Assembly: GCA_014192065.1 (NCBI GenBank)
Contig: BJHH01000002.1
Span: 310,001-374,000 of the forward strand
DNA from: Gemmatimonadota bacterium
GTDB taxonomy: Bacteria > Gemmatimonadota > Gemmatimonadetes > Gemmatimonadales > Gemmatimonadaceae
Reading direction: 5' to 3'
Length of the DNA: 64,000 nt
A model generated the notes under the pieces. That model was not told the DNA's origin, did not search any database, and was given only the letters and a program-made list of their open reading frames with translations. Of this stretch, positions 20,130 to 28,998 are shown piece by piece. A program made the translations under genes and the position numbers. The first letter of the stretch is position 1; every line of letters begins with the position of its first letter.

Positions 20130-20621
20130 TCAGCGCTGCCGGATTCGCGCGCTGCACTTGATTTCCACACGGGCCGCGGGCCGTGGCAGTTCAGTCACCG
20201 CGAGCGTGGCACGCGCCGGTGGATCGACGCGAAAGAACTCGATGTACACGGCATTCATCGCGGCGTAGTCGGCCATGTCCTTCAGGAACACCGTGCACTC
20301 GTCCACATCGGCCATGGTCGCGCCGGCGGCCTGCAACGACGTCTTGATGTTCTCGAGCGTCTGGCGCGTCTGAGGAGTGACACCACCACTCACGATATCC
20401 TGCGTTCCAGGTTTGATGCCGGTCATTCCAGAGACGAACACCTGGTCGCCGGAACGGATGGCCACCGAATAGGCCGCGACCAGCGGTGCGATTCCCGGCG
20501 GGTTGATGACTTGCCGGCCAGACGCCGGCGCGACCGCCAGTGCCGGACCGGGTGCGTGTGTGCAAGCAGCGACCGCGAGCGCGGTCCACGATGCGATGAG
20601 TCCCCGCGTGGCGGCGGTCAC
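20130..20621 (-). CDS. Lipid-anchored RidA/YjgF-family protein
   Basis: 163 residues from a GTG that overlaps the stop of the upstream MBL gene (GTGA). The first 20 residues are a lipoprotein signal ending LAVAAC. The RidA domain follows: SGMTGIKPGT, the helix LENIKTSLQAAGATMADV, and the catalytic-type Arg137 in ARATLAVTELP with VEIKCSA. RidA enzymes hydrolyse 2-aminoacrylate and other enamines, normally in the cytoplasm; a lipoprotein form would act in the periplasm or at the outer membrane. The active-site Arg is present, so hydrolase function is possible. Confidence 0.85.
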   Translation of the reverse strand: MTAATRGLIASWTALAVAACTHAPGPALAVAPASGRQVINPPGIAPLVAAYSVAIRSGDQVFVSGMTGIKPGTQDIVSGGVTPQTRQTLENIKTSLQAAGATMADVDECTVFLKDMADYAAMNAVYIEFFRVDPPARATLAVTELPRPAARVEIKCSARIRQR

Positions 20622-21583
20622 TTGCGCGCTCCCACCACGATCGGTTCGAACCATTTCGGAAAGAGGTAGCGGCTCGACGGCGCCGCCGTGGCCACTTCCT
20701 GCTGGAATCGCTTCCGGTCGGCGAGCGCGGCGGCCGAGGGTTTCGGATCGCCGTAGGCGTCGGCGTGGCTGGGGATCACGAGCGCCGGCTTGCCGAGCGC
20801 GCGCATCAGGCGGCCAGTGAAATCGTGCACCTCGAGCCGCTGGCTGTTGGCGCCGACGAGCGCAATGTCGGGCCGGAGCCCTTCCATCTCGCGCTCGATG
20901 TAGTTCATCGAGCCCATGATCAGGATTTCGTGTCCCGCGATGCGCAGCAGGTAGGCGAGGTTGCCGCCTTCGACATAATCCTTGCGGCGGAGCGGTGCCT
21001 TGAGGCCGCGCGGCGCGGTGCCGACGATGCCGCGTGTGTTGTTGTAGTAGTGCTTCTTGTCGAGCGCGCTGTGAATGTTGGGAATCACACGCAGGGAGAA
21101 ATCGCCGAACTCGTAATCCTCGCCGCCAATCACCGTGATGAGGGAACTTTCGGTGACGCCGTAGGCGCGAGCGAGGTTGGCCGCCGTCTCGTGGCCGATA
21201 ATGGTCGCGCCGGTCTTGCGGGAGATGTAGCCCGCGTCGAGTGCGTGATCCGGGTGTCCGTGCGTGATCACGATGTAGTCGGCCCGCGTCACGTGCTGGC
21301 TGATCAGCGCGGTGTCGGCCGGGTAGAGCGCGTCGGGGGCCGGCCCGTCGGCCTGCGCTGCGGAGTTCGTCCACCGCGCGAACTGGGTGAGGAATGGGTC
21401 GACCAGGATGATCTTCTTGCCGTCGGTGATCTCCCAGCCGGCGTTGCCCAGGTAGGTGAGGCGAACCTCGCCAGTATTCAGCGCGGCGCCCGCGGGCGCC
21501 GATTTCGCCGGTTGGCCATCGGCCGCCATGGAGACGATTGCTATCAGCAGGCCTCCGATGGCGCTCGTCAGTCGTCGATGCAT
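20618..21583 (-). CDS. Exported metallo-beta-lactamase-fold hydrolase (UlaG-like)
   Basis: 321 residues. A signal sequence (AIGGLLIAIVSMAADGQ) precedes an MBL domain with VITHGHPDHALD, ATIIGHE and VIPSHADAYGD supplying the zinc ligands. YLGNAGWEIT and DPFLTQ are typical of the UlaG-like lactonase branch. The substrate is unknown. It is the first gene of a leftward series continuing with ridA, an M1 peptidase, the enolase-superfamily enzyme, the YHYH lipoprotein and the EF-hand protein. ATG 21583 is preferred over the in-frame TTG at 21595 because GGGAG lies 5 nt upstream. Confidence 0.85.
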   Translation of the reverse strand: MHRRLTSAIGGLLIAIVSMAADGQPAKSAPAGAALNTGEVRLTYLGNAGWEITDGKKIILVDPFLTQFARWTNSAAQADGPAPDALYPADTALISQHVTRADYIVITHGHPDHALDAGYISRKTGATIIGHETAANLARAYGVTESSLITVIGGEDYEFGDFSLRVIPNIHSALDKKHYYNNTRGIVGTAPRGLKAPLRRKDYVEGGNLAYLLRIAGHEILIMGSMNYIEREMEGLRPDIALVGANSQRLEVHDFTGRLMRALGKPALVIPSHADAYGDPKPSAAALADRKRFQQEVATAAPSSRYLFPKWFEPIVVGARK

Positions 21584-21588
21584 GCCGT

Positions 21589-21593
21589 CTCCC
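21589..21593 (-). promoter_or_regulatory. Shine-Dalgarno deciding the MBL gene start
   Basis: GGGAG on the minus strand, 5 nt before ATG 21583; the alternative TTG start overlaps this site. Confidence 0.6.
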
Positions 21594-21693
21594 AAAAGGA
21601 AATTTGTCTGCCCGAATATACTGCGCGACGGCCAGCCATGGTCGCCGGATTATCGCGTAGCCGCCGATTCACCTTGTGCGTAGCTTTGGCATT

Positions 21694-22851
21694 ATGAAAA
21701 CGATTCTCCGCTGCTCCGCGCCCACGCGCTTCGCGCTCGCCCTCGCGGGCGGCGCCACGCTTGCCTTCCAGCAGGGCGCGCCGCGCGGATTCGATCGTGT
21801 GCTGCTCCTCGAATCCACGAGTGAAACCTCGGCGAGTGCGAGCCTTGGCGACGTGGACGGCAACGGCACTCTCGACGTGGTCTTGGCCAAGGGCCGGCAC
21901 TGGCCGCTCAACAACCTGATCCTGCGCAACGATGGCAAGGGGCATTTCACGGCCGAGAACCTCGCGGACGCGCCCGATCGAACGTATTCCGCCGCAAGCG
22001 CCGATCTCGATGGTGACGGTGACCTCGACATCGTCGTGAGCAACGACAGCCCCGACAAGAAGCTCATCTACCTGAACGATGGCAAGGGACATTTTCACGT
22101 CAGCAGCACGTTTGGCGATCCCGACTGGAATACGCGGTATGTGACTGTGGCCGACCTGAACGGCGACAAGCGCCCCGATCTGATCGTCGCCAACCGGAGT
22201 TCGAATCCGGCCGCGCCTCGACCGAGTTTTGTGTGTCTCAACGACGGCAAGGGCGTGTTTCCATCGTGCGCGCCGCTCGCGACGCAGTCGGCCACGACCA
22301 TCGTCGCGGCAGATCTGGACGGCGACGGCACGATTGACCTCTTCGTGCCGCACCGCGACGGCAGACAAAACCTGATCTTCTGGAACGACGGTAGCGGCAA
22401 GTTCACTGCGGCGCCGGCCTCTGTTGGGCCGGCGGTGTCGCAGATCCGAGCGGCCGCGGCAGGCGACATTAATGGCGATAACGTCATCGACCTCGTGGTG
22501 GGCGATGAGAAGAACGGGATGTTCATTTACCTCGGCGCCGGCAAGCGCACGTTCGAGGCGCCCGTCGCGCTCGGTACCGGATCGGGGGCGCCATTTGCGG
22601 TCGGGCTGGCCGACATGAACCGCGACGGCAAGCCCGATATCATCGTCGGGCGCCAGGAAGCGGTAGGGTCAGTGTTCTTCAACCTCGGTGCCGGCCGTAT
22701 GCCGAAGTTCTCGGACAGGCCGTGGGGCGATGGCAAGGGCTCGGTCTACGGCGTCGCGATCGGCGACCTGGACGGCGATGGCTGGCCCGACATTGCCGCC
22801 GCCCGCTCGGAAGCGCCGAACGGCGTCTGGTTCAACGGGGCCGTGCGATGA
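21694..22851 (+). CDS. FG-GAP/VCBS-repeat beta-propeller protein
   Basis: 385 residues. A signal-like N-terminus (ALALAGGATLAFQQ) precedes seven repeats, each with a calcium-binding loop: DVDGNGTLD, DLDGDGDLD, DLNGDKRPD, DLDGDGTID, DINGDNVID, DMNRDGKPD and DLDGDGWPD. That is the pattern of a seven-bladed integrin-like propeller. Such proteins usually bind ligands or scaffold other exported proteins. Its stop overlaps the start of the M28 peptidase gene (ATGA), so the propeller may serve as its partner. ATG 21694 is chosen as the first that gives a compact signal sequence. Confidence 0.88.
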   Translation: MKTILRCSAPTRFALALAGGATLAFQQGAPRGFDRVLLLESTSETSASASLGDVDGNGTLDVVLAKGRHWPLNNLILRNDGKGHFTAENLADAPDRTYSAASADLDGDGDLDIVVSNDSPDKKLIYLNDGKGHFHVSSTFGDPDWNTRYVTVADLNGDKRPDLIVANRSSNPAAPRPSFVCLNDGKGVFPSCAPLATQSATTIVAADLDGDGTIDLFVPHRDGRQNLIFWNDGSGKFTAAPASVGPAVSQIRAAAAGDINGDNVIDLVVGDEKNGMFIYLGAGKRTFEAPVALGTGSGAPFAVGLADMNRDGKPDIIVGRQEAVGSVFFNLGAGRMPKFSDRPWGDGKGSVYGVAIGDLDGDGWPDIAAARSEAPNGVWFNGAVR

Positions 22852-24401
22852 GTTCGCGCTTCCGGCCGCTCGCCATCGCGCTGCTGCTCTTCCTGCTCCT
22901 CGTGCCTGCGGCCGCGATGCGGCAAGGCGTGCCCGTTGACCGCGCGATGGTGGCGAAGATTCGGGAAGAAGGACTTCAGCGCTCGCAGGTGATGGAGTAC
23001 GAGGGTTACCTCGCCGATGTACTCGGTGCGCGACTCACGCTTTCGGAAGACATGAAGCGCGCGCAGAAGTGGGTGCAGGGCGAGATGAAAAGCATGGGAC
23101 TGGTCAACGTCGCCGCCGAGCCGTTCATGGATTTTGGGGTGACGTGGGACAATGAGTTCGTCTCCATCCACCTGCTCGAGCCCGACTACACGCCGATGGT
23201 GGGCTATCCCATTGCGCACACCGCGGGCACGAACGGCCGGCAGGTGGCGCAGGCGGTGATCGTCGACCTGCTCGTGAAAGATGACCTCGCGAAGTATCGA
23301 GGAGCGCTCAAGGGAAAGGCCGTCCTCGCGACGCCGCCGGCCGTGATCGACATCGCCGCACTCACGAGAGGCGTGCCGCGCCTGACGCAGCAGGAGCTCG
23401 ACGCAATCGAGCGTACGACCATCGCGCCCGCACGCCCCGTAGCGCCGCGCGCGGCGCGCAACCCCGACCTGCTCACGCCGGAAGAAAAGATTGCGTTCTA
23501 CGCGAGCGAGGGTGTAGCCGCCGTGCTGCAGAGCGAGAGCGGCTGGCTCGGCGCGGTGCGTGGTTTTTCGCGGCCAGGCTCGCGGGCCGACCAGTGGTCG
23601 CGTGCGGGGATGCTCGCCTCGCCGGCGATTGTGGCGATCACGCCGGAGCACTACAACCGCATGTACCGGATTCTCAAGCGCAACATCCCGGTGAAGATCG
23701 AGATCGAGGTGCGCAACCGCATCGGGGACCGCGTCGAGCAGGCGATGAACGTGGTGGGTGAACTCGCGGGGAGCGACCTCCGCGACGAAGTCGTGATGAT
23801 CGGCGCGCACCTGGACTCATGGCATGCCAGTCCAAACGCGAGCGACAACGCCTCGGGCGTGGCAGTCGCGCTCGAGGCGATGCGCATTCTCAAGGCCGTT
23901 GGCGCGAAGCCGCGCCGCACGATTCGCGCGGCGTTCTGGGCCGGCGAGGAACAGGGACTCTTCGGCTCGCGCGCCTACGTGCGCCAGCACTTCGGCGACC
24001 CGCGTGACCCGGCCATCGGCGTGAAGCCCGCGTACGAAAAACTCTCGGCCTATTTTAACCAGGACTACGGGTCGGGCCAGTACCTCGGCATCTACCTGCA
24101 GGGAAATGAACAGGCGCGGGAGCAGTTCACCGCGTGGATGTCCCCGTTTCGCGACCTCGGCATGACAGTGGTGTCAAACCAGGGCGTGGGGAGCACCGAC
24201 CATATTGCGTTCGATGATGTTGGCTTGCCCGGATTTCAGTTTCTGCAGGATCACACGCCTGGGCAAGGCGGCCACACGAACCTGGATTTCTACGACACGA
24301 TCCAGGCCGGCGACTTGATGAAGAACGCGGTTATCATGGCGTCCTATGCGTATCACGCGGCGAATGCCGACGCCCGTATCCCGCGCAAACCGGTGCGGTA
24401 A
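22848..24401 (+). CDS. M28 family metallopeptidase with PA-type insert, exported
   Basis: 517 residues. Hydrophobic N-terminus (PLAIALLLFLLLVPAAA), an inserted region (about 130-290) in the place of the PA domain of larger M28 enzymes, then the catalytic domain. Zinc ligands: His and Asp in IGAHLDSW, Asp in SDNASGVA, the Glu pair in WAGEEQGLFGSR, Asp in NQDYGSG and His in GGHTNLDFYD. These are two-zinc aminopeptidases or carboxypeptidases of the PGCP/aminopeptidase Y type. The start overlaps the FG-GAP gene stop. It ends in a hairpin shared with the convergent gene. Confidence 0.92.
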   Translation: MSSRFRPLAIALLLFLLLVPAAAMRQGVPVDRAMVAKIREEGLQRSQVMEYEGYLADVLGARLTLSEDMKRAQKWVQGEMKSMGLVNVAAEPFMDFGVTWDNEFVSIHLLEPDYTPMVGYPIAHTAGTNGRQVAQAVIVDLLVKDDLAKYRGALKGKAVLATPPAVIDIAALTRGVPRLTQQELDAIERTTIAPARPVAPRAARNPDLLTPEEKIAFYASEGVAAVLQSESGWLGAVRGFSRPGSRADQWSRAGMLASPAIVAITPEHYNRMYRILKRNIPVKIEIEVRNRIGDRVEQAMNVVGELAGSDLRDEVVMIGAHLDSWHASPNASDNASGVAVALEAMRILKAVGAKPRRTIRAAFWAGEEQGLFGSRAYVRQHFGDPRDPAIGVKPAYEKLSAYFNQDYGSGQYLGIYLQGNEQAREQFTAWMSPFRDLGMTVVSNQGVGSTDHIAFDDVGLPGFQFLQDHTPGQGGHTNLDFYDTIQAGDLMKNAVIMASYAYHAANADARIPRKPVR

Positions 24402-24419
24402 CGACCGCGAGATTACCGC
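24395..24419. terminator. Bidirectional hairpin between convergent genes
   Basis: The 7-base arms GCGGTAA and TTACCGC contain the stop codons of both the M28 gene and the convergent gene, separated by 11 nt. There is no T-run, so termination is inferred. Confidence 0.45.
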
Positions 24420-26566
24420 GCGACCACCTCAATCCGGTGCTCGGCTCGTAGCGTCGGCTGCCCGGCGACTTCGATCTCGAGCTGCACGATGTATGTGCCC
24501 TTGGTCAGCGTCGAGATGTCGAGCTCGATCGCACGCGACGAGGTCGTCTGGCCACGCGCCGAGATGTCGTCCACACCGACGCTCACGGGCGCCCGGGCGC
24601 TCGACAGGCGAAGCGAACGGCCTAGTCGCTTGAAGAGGCCGCCCTCGTCCTGAGCATCCTCGCGCGCCACGATCAGCGACACCTTGAGCTTCTCACCGCC
24701 AGGATTCGTGCCGTACGCTTCCCAGTAGACGCCGAGTTTTTCGCTGGGATTCACGCGCTCCGTGGGCAACGCGTGGGGCGCGACCTCCTCAACCGAACTC
24801 GGGAACGAGCCGTATGACTTGTAGAACAGGAGATCCGAAAGCACCACACGCAATGCCGGGCCGCGCACCGGACCCACACCGTAACGCGCGCGCGCGACAG
24901 CATTGCGTTCCAGCGCCGCGGCTTCGGCACTCATCAGCAGCGGCGCCCAGGGCGCACGGACGGTCAGCACGCCCGATGCCGGCGCGCTGTCGCGCACTAC
25001 CACGAACTCGCGCGGCAGCTCTTCGGCGCGCGTGACGACAAGACCGACGCGGAGTTTCGCACCGTCAACGGCCTTCGTGCCTCTCGTGTCGTATGCCATC
25101 ACGACGATCGCGCTGTCGCCGCGCTTGAAGACGGCTTTCTGGTGCTCGAGCGGCACGAGCGCCTTCGCATATGGCGGCGCGTAGCGCCCCATCACGGGCG
25201 GCAACTGCAGGCGCCACGCGGCAGAATCAGACTGGGGCGGATCGCCGAGCACGAATCCCGCAGGGATGTAGCGGTACGCGGGGAACGCTTCGATCCCCGT
25301 AACATTGACGCCATCGCCTTCGCGTGGAATCAGCTGAATACCTCGGCCGGGACGCGCGGGCGGCCTGCTGTCGGGCGCGCCGCCCAGTCCGCCGGGAAGT
25401 CCGCCGGTACCCGGCATGTCAGGTGGGCGCACGAGCGGAGGAACGTTTGCGGGAATCTTGGTTCCGGGTGGATAACTCCCGACCGGTGTGCCGCCGCGAC
25501 CACGACCCTTCGCGCCGCCGACGTTCGGACCGGCGCCACCACCACCACCACCACCACCGCCACCGCCACCACCACCGCCACCCGGCACGCCGACGGACGG
25601 CGGCACCATCGCGATCGTGAACGGCAGCTGCATCGACCCGGACCACGCACGCGGCCAGCCAAACCGAATCAACAGCTCACGCTCATCCTGGTCGAATCCA
25701 TTCTGGTACGCGCTGGGCGCATTGGTAAACATCTGCGCCATCGTCATTCGCGCGAAGAACTCCGTGCGCGAATCGTTGCCCTGCATTGAATAGAGCGTGC
25801 GCGCGAGGAACCAGGTGCGCCATTCCCACGCCGCGCGCGCCGAACTGCCACAGGTGAGCGAGCGGTACTGCGCGATGGCCACGTCGTCGAGCAACGGGGC
25901 AATGTTCTGCCACTCACACTTCTGCCGGGCATCCATCTTGGCGAGCGCCTTGTCGTACACCTCGCCGGCCGCGACGTAGTCGCCGATGAGATGCAGGGCA
26001 AACCCTTCAAGGATTTCGCAGTTCCAACCGCCGGTGCCTGAGTCGGTACCGATGCCGGTGCCGGTGCCGCACCTACGCGCAACGTCGAGCGCCTCGTGCA
26101 ATCGGTCCGATTCCGCGAGATAGCGCACGCGCTGCTCAGCGAGCCAGTTGTTCGCAGGAATGATCTGCGCGAGCGAGTCGAGCACCTTGAGCATCTGCTC
26201 TCGCCGCTTGACGATCAGATCGGGTTCTTTGGGGACCTTCGCGTTTTCGTCGTACCAATAGCAGTACTTGCCGACGTGCTCGTCGCAATTAGGCGTGCGC
26301 GACAGAAGCGACATCGGTAGGTGCGTATGCCGGTACATCTCGAACTCGCGCTGCTCGAGCTGGGCGCGGTCGATCGGCGGAAGCGCTGCGCGCTCGGCGG
26401 CCGAAAGTGTCCGATTCGGCTGGCCGTCAGGCCGTGGCATCGTCGCAATCGGCGGCGGAACCGGCCGCGGCAGGGTCGAGTCCCGAATAATCTGCGCGCC
26501 GCCCGTCGCCGGCAGCGCGACGAGGCCAATCAGGAAAAGGGCCGAGAAAGCCGAGTGTGAGCGCAC
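24413..26566 (-). CDS. Large exported protein, GWxTD-like, with a 16-Gly tract; function unknown
   Basis: 717 residues. Signal peptide ending ATGGAQ. Residues about 100-290 look like helical TPR-type sequence (LIGDYVAAGEVYDKALAKM). ERELLIRFGWPRAWSG resembles the RxLxxRxG-P core of GWxTD domains. A run of 16 Gly and a Gly/Pro/Arg-rich linker of about 90 residues follow, then a beta-rich C-terminal half ending TYIVQLEIEVAG...EHRIEVVAR, like a surface-exposed domain. I do not recognise an enzyme. It is alone on its strand between the convergent M28 gene and the mobile-element scar. Confidence 0.7.
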   Translation of the reverse strand: MRSHSAFSALFLIGLVALPATGGAQIIRDSTLPRPVPPPIATMPRPDGQPNRTLSAAERAALPPIDRAQLEQREFEMYRHTHLPMSLLSRTPNCDEHVGKYCYWYDENAKVPKEPDLIVKRREQMLKVLDSLAQIIPANNWLAEQRVRYLAESDRLHEALDVARRCGTGTGIGTDSGTGGWNCEILEGFALHLIGDYVAAGEVYDKALAKMDARQKCEWQNIAPLLDDVAIAQYRSLTCGSSARAAWEWRTWFLARTLYSMQGNDSRTEFFARMTMAQMFTNAPSAYQNGFDQDERELLIRFGWPRAWSGSMQLPFTIAMVPPSVGVPGGGGGGGGGGGGGGGGAGPNVGGAKGRGRGGTPVGSYPPGTKIPANVPPLVRPPDMPGTGGLPGGLGGAPDSRPPARPGRGIQLIPREGDGVNVTGIEAFPAYRYIPAGFVLGDPPQSDSAAWRLQLPPVMGRYAPPYAKALVPLEHQKAVFKRGDSAIVVMAYDTRGTKAVDGAKLRVGLVVTRAEELPREFVVVRDSAPASGVLTVRAPWAPLLMSAEAAALERNAVARARYGVGPVRGPALRVVLSDLLFYKSYGSFPSSVEEVAPHALPTERVNPSEKLGVYWEAYGTNPGGEKLKVSLIVAREDAQDEGGLFKRLGRSLRLSSARAPVSVGVDDISARGQTTSSRAIELDISTLTKGTYIVQLEIEVAGQPTLRAEHRIEVVAR
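25535..25582 (-). repeat. GGN triplet repeat encoding 16 consecutive Gly
   Basis: 48 bp of GGT/GGC codons in frame within the gene at 24413-26566. Mixed codons limit slippage, but in-frame length variation is plausible. Confidence 0.9.
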
Positions 26567-26590
26567 GGGGGATACTACCCCTGAATGTTC

Positions 26591-26775
26591 CTAATGGCGA
26601 ACCGCCACTGCCGTCATCACCTGCACGGCAACCTGACCGCCATTTCTGATCTTCCAGCCCGCGCTGGCAGGCGCCCGGAACACTCCGCCCTTCCACGCGC
26701 CGGCACCCTCGACAGGGAGCGCGCGCTTCGCATCCATCGTATCGAGGGCGATCACCCAGGCGCGCGCCAGACCCC
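26591..26775 (-). other. Unassigned stretch to the left of the IS remnant
   Basis: The IS3 reading frame continues open through this stretch to a stop at 26591 with unrelated sequence (WVIALDTMDAKR, GWKIRNGGQVAVQVM). It may be the tail of another interrupted gene. I recognise no domain, and no start of its own is visible. Confidence 0.35.
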
Positions 26776-26883
26776 CCACCATCCGCACCGCGCGTTCACG
26801 CACTCCTGGAGAAAACCGTGTGGCTCGTGACATGACTCCAACCGCTCAGAGATTGGAGCCTCCGGCAATCCCGGGGCGGTTCA
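26776..26883 (-). mobile_element. Left-end remnant of an IS3-family insertion sequence
   Basis: Reading leftwards from 26883, the sequence begins TGAACCGCCCCGG and continues TTGCCGGAGGCT, the terminal inverted-repeat style of many IS3-family elements. After 50 bases ATG 26833 opens MSRATRFSPGVRERAVRMV, the N-terminus of an IS3 OrfA transposase. Similarity then stops at about 26776. No orfB or right end is present, so this is a dead fragment of roughly 110 bp. Confidence 0.75.
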
Positions 26884-26911
26884 CGTTTTTGGTTACTGAG
26901 AAGGTGCGTGA

Positions 26912-27175
26912 GTCATCCAAGTCGTTATGCGACATCACTTGGAGAATGTGTTGTAGTAGTACAGTTCTGTCTATCCGATTGAACCGACCGACGTTGAGCG
27001 CGCAAAGACGCTACTGCTTGGCCTCGGCCCGCTCTCGGCACGCGACGCAGTACACGTCGCGATCATGCAGCGGTATGAGATCGAGCGCATCCTCAGTTTC
27101 GATACGGGGTTCGACGGTATAGAATGGATTGAACGGATTGGACGCGCGGAGTCGCGCCGAGTCCCGCTCGAGTAA
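26912..27175 (+). pseudogene. C-terminal relic of a PIN-domain (VapC-type) toxin gene
   Basis: The frame from 26972 to TAA 27175 reads YPIEPTDVERAKTLL, LSARDAVHVAIMQRY and ERILSFDTGFD, which is the C-terminal half of PIN ribonucleases (the RDAVHVAIM Asp and SFDTGFD Asp are active-site positions). Upstream in the same frame are two TAG codons (26954-26959) and then TGA at 26909; no start codon or N-terminal half exists. The IS3 remnant lies 28 bp upstream, so insertion and later deletion probably removed the 5' half and any antitoxin gene. Confidence 0.75.
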
Positions 27176-27223
27176 GGCACGCCACGCAGCCCCCGATCGA
27201 TTCCCTGATCCGGTCCCTTTTAT

Positions 27224-28972
27224 ATGATGAAGCGTTTCGTCTTCGCGATTGCTGCAACAACCGCGCTCGGCGCCCTTGCGCTGACGGCGCAGGACCGTCG
27301 CACCGCGACCCCAGCCACGCGCGCACCAACGGCCGTGCAGCGGCCGATCTTCGACGTCGTCGAAGCGACGATCCCGCAGATGCAATCGGCGCTGACCGAA
27401 GGTCGCGTCACGTCGCGCGAACTCGTGCTACTGCACTTGGCGCGCATCGCCCAATACGAAGACCAACTCAACGCGGTGGTCACCGTCAGCAAATCGGCGC
27501 TCGCCGAGGCCGATGCGCTCGATCGTGAGCGCGCGGCGGGCCGAGTGCGTGGTCCGCTGCACGGGATTCCCGTCGCGCTCAAGGACAACATCCACACGAC
27601 GAACATGCGCACGACGGGCGGCGCACTGGCGTTCAGAGACCTCGTGCCGCCATACGATGCGACGCTGACCAAGAACCTTCAGGACGCCGGCGCGATCATC
27701 ATCGCGAAGACGGTGATGACGGAACTCGCGAACTGGGTGGCTGGGAGCCCGACACCGATGCCCGGCAACTACAGCGCCGTCGGCGGCTATGGGATCAACC
27801 CGTATGACCCGCGGTCCGATCCGCGCCCGGGCTTCAACGACGGGCGGCCGGTCATGGGCACCGGCGGCTCGAGTTCCGGCATCGGCACGGCGGCGAGTTT
27901 TTGGGCCGCGAACGTGGGCACCGAGACATCGGGATCGGTGCTGAGCCCATCAAACCAGAACATGCTGGTCGGCATCAAACCGACCGTCGGGCGCATTAGC
28001 CGCTGGGGCGTCATCCCGATCACAGCCGACCAGGACACCCCTGGCCCGATGGCCCGTACGGTCGAGGACGCCGCGATCTTTTTCGGCGCGCTCGAGAGTG
28101 CGGCGCCCGACCCGAACGACGCCGCGACGAAAGTCTGCACGCCGCCGCCGAATCGGGACTATCGCCCGTTCCTGAAACGCGATGGCCTCAAGGGCGCGCG
28201 CATCGGCATCCCACGCGCCTTCTGGTACGACGCGTTCACGATTCCGGGTCAGCCGAATACGCGCGGAGGGCTCAACGCCGCGCAGAAGGCATCAATGGAC
28301 GAAGCCATCGCGGCGCTCAAACGCGAAGGCGCAGTCATCGTGGACCCCGCCAACATTCCGAGCGTGGTAACCGCCGATACGCTGCGCAATTTCCTCCTCT
28401 GGAACACCTGCGGCGGCGTGGACGACCGCAAAGGCCGCAACGCTGGCTGCTCGGTGGACTTTGGCTATGGAATGAAGCGCGACTTCAACGCCTGGCTCGC
28501 ATCACTTGGTAGCGCCGCGCCGTTCAAGACGCTCACCGACCTCCGTTGGTTCAACATCACCAATGCGCCGCTCGGCGCAATCAAGTACGGGCAGTCACTG
28601 CTCGACATGTCCGACGAGATGGACCTCGTGGCCGACAAAGCGAAGTACGACGCCGATCGCGCGAAGGACATCGCACTCGGTGGCCCGGAAGGGATCGATG
28701 CCGTGATGAAAGCCGAACGACTCGATGCACTGCTCTTCCCCGGGGCCAGTGGCGCAAGCATCTCGGCGAAGCCGGGGTACCCCACGATCGTCGTACCGTT
28801 CGGAAGAATTCCCAACGCGCCGACGCCGGCGTTCCCTGCCGGATTCAACGCGCAGCAGACGCCGTACGGGGTGAGCTTCGCGGGCGGCGCGTGCAGCGAG
28901 CCGCGGTTGATTGAGCTCGCCTACTCGTTTGAGCAGGCGACGAAGAAACGCGTGGCGCCGGTACTTAAATAG
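27224..28972 (+). CDS. Amidase-signature family hydrolase, exported
   Basis: 582 residues with a signal peptide ending LALTAQ. The Ser-Ser-Lys triad of amidase-signature enzymes is present: Lys in PVALKDNIHT, the Gly/Ser loop GTGGSSSGIGTAASF and the nucleophile region GTETSGSVLSPS. The family hydrolyses carboxamides, from small amides to peptide or acyl amides; exported members are usual in this kind of genome. GTVEDAAIFFG-like and PTIVVPFG elements confirm the full-length fold. An ATGATG pair opens the gene, 48 bp after the PIN relic. Confidence 0.92.
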   Translation: MMKRFVFAIAATTALGALALTAQDRRTATPATRAPTAVQRPIFDVVEATIPQMQSALTEGRVTSRELVLLHLARIAQYEDQLNAVVTVSKSALAEADALDRERAAGRVRGPLHGIPVALKDNIHTTNMRTTGGALAFRDLVPPYDATLTKNLQDAGAIIIAKTVMTELANWVAGSPTPMPGNYSAVGGYGINPYDPRSDPRPGFNDGRPVMGTGGSSSGIGTAASFWAANVGTETSGSVLSPSNQNMLVGIKPTVGRISRWGVIPITADQDTPGPMARTVEDAAIFFGALESAAPDPNDAATKVCTPPPNRDYRPFLKRDGLKGARIGIPRAFWYDAFTIPGQPNTRGGLNAAQKASMDEAIAALKREGAVIVDPANIPSVVTADTLRNFLLWNTCGGVDDRKGRNAGCSVDFGYGMKRDFNAWLASLGSAAPFKTLTDLRWFNITNAPLGAIKYGQSLLDMSDEMDLVADKAKYDADRAKDIALGGPEGIDAVMKAERLDALLFPGASGASISAKPGYPTIVVPFGRIPNAPTPAFPAGFNAQQTPYGVSFAGGACSEPRLIELAYSFEQATKKRVAPVLK

Positions 28973-28998
28973 TGCCTATACTTTTGACTGGAGCAGCC

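Noticed and set aside
22848-24401. Reading the M28 enzymes as glutaminyl cyclases that make the N-terminal pyroglutamate
   Set aside because: Both M28 proteins keep the full two-zinc ligand set of peptidases; nothing specific points to cyclase activity.
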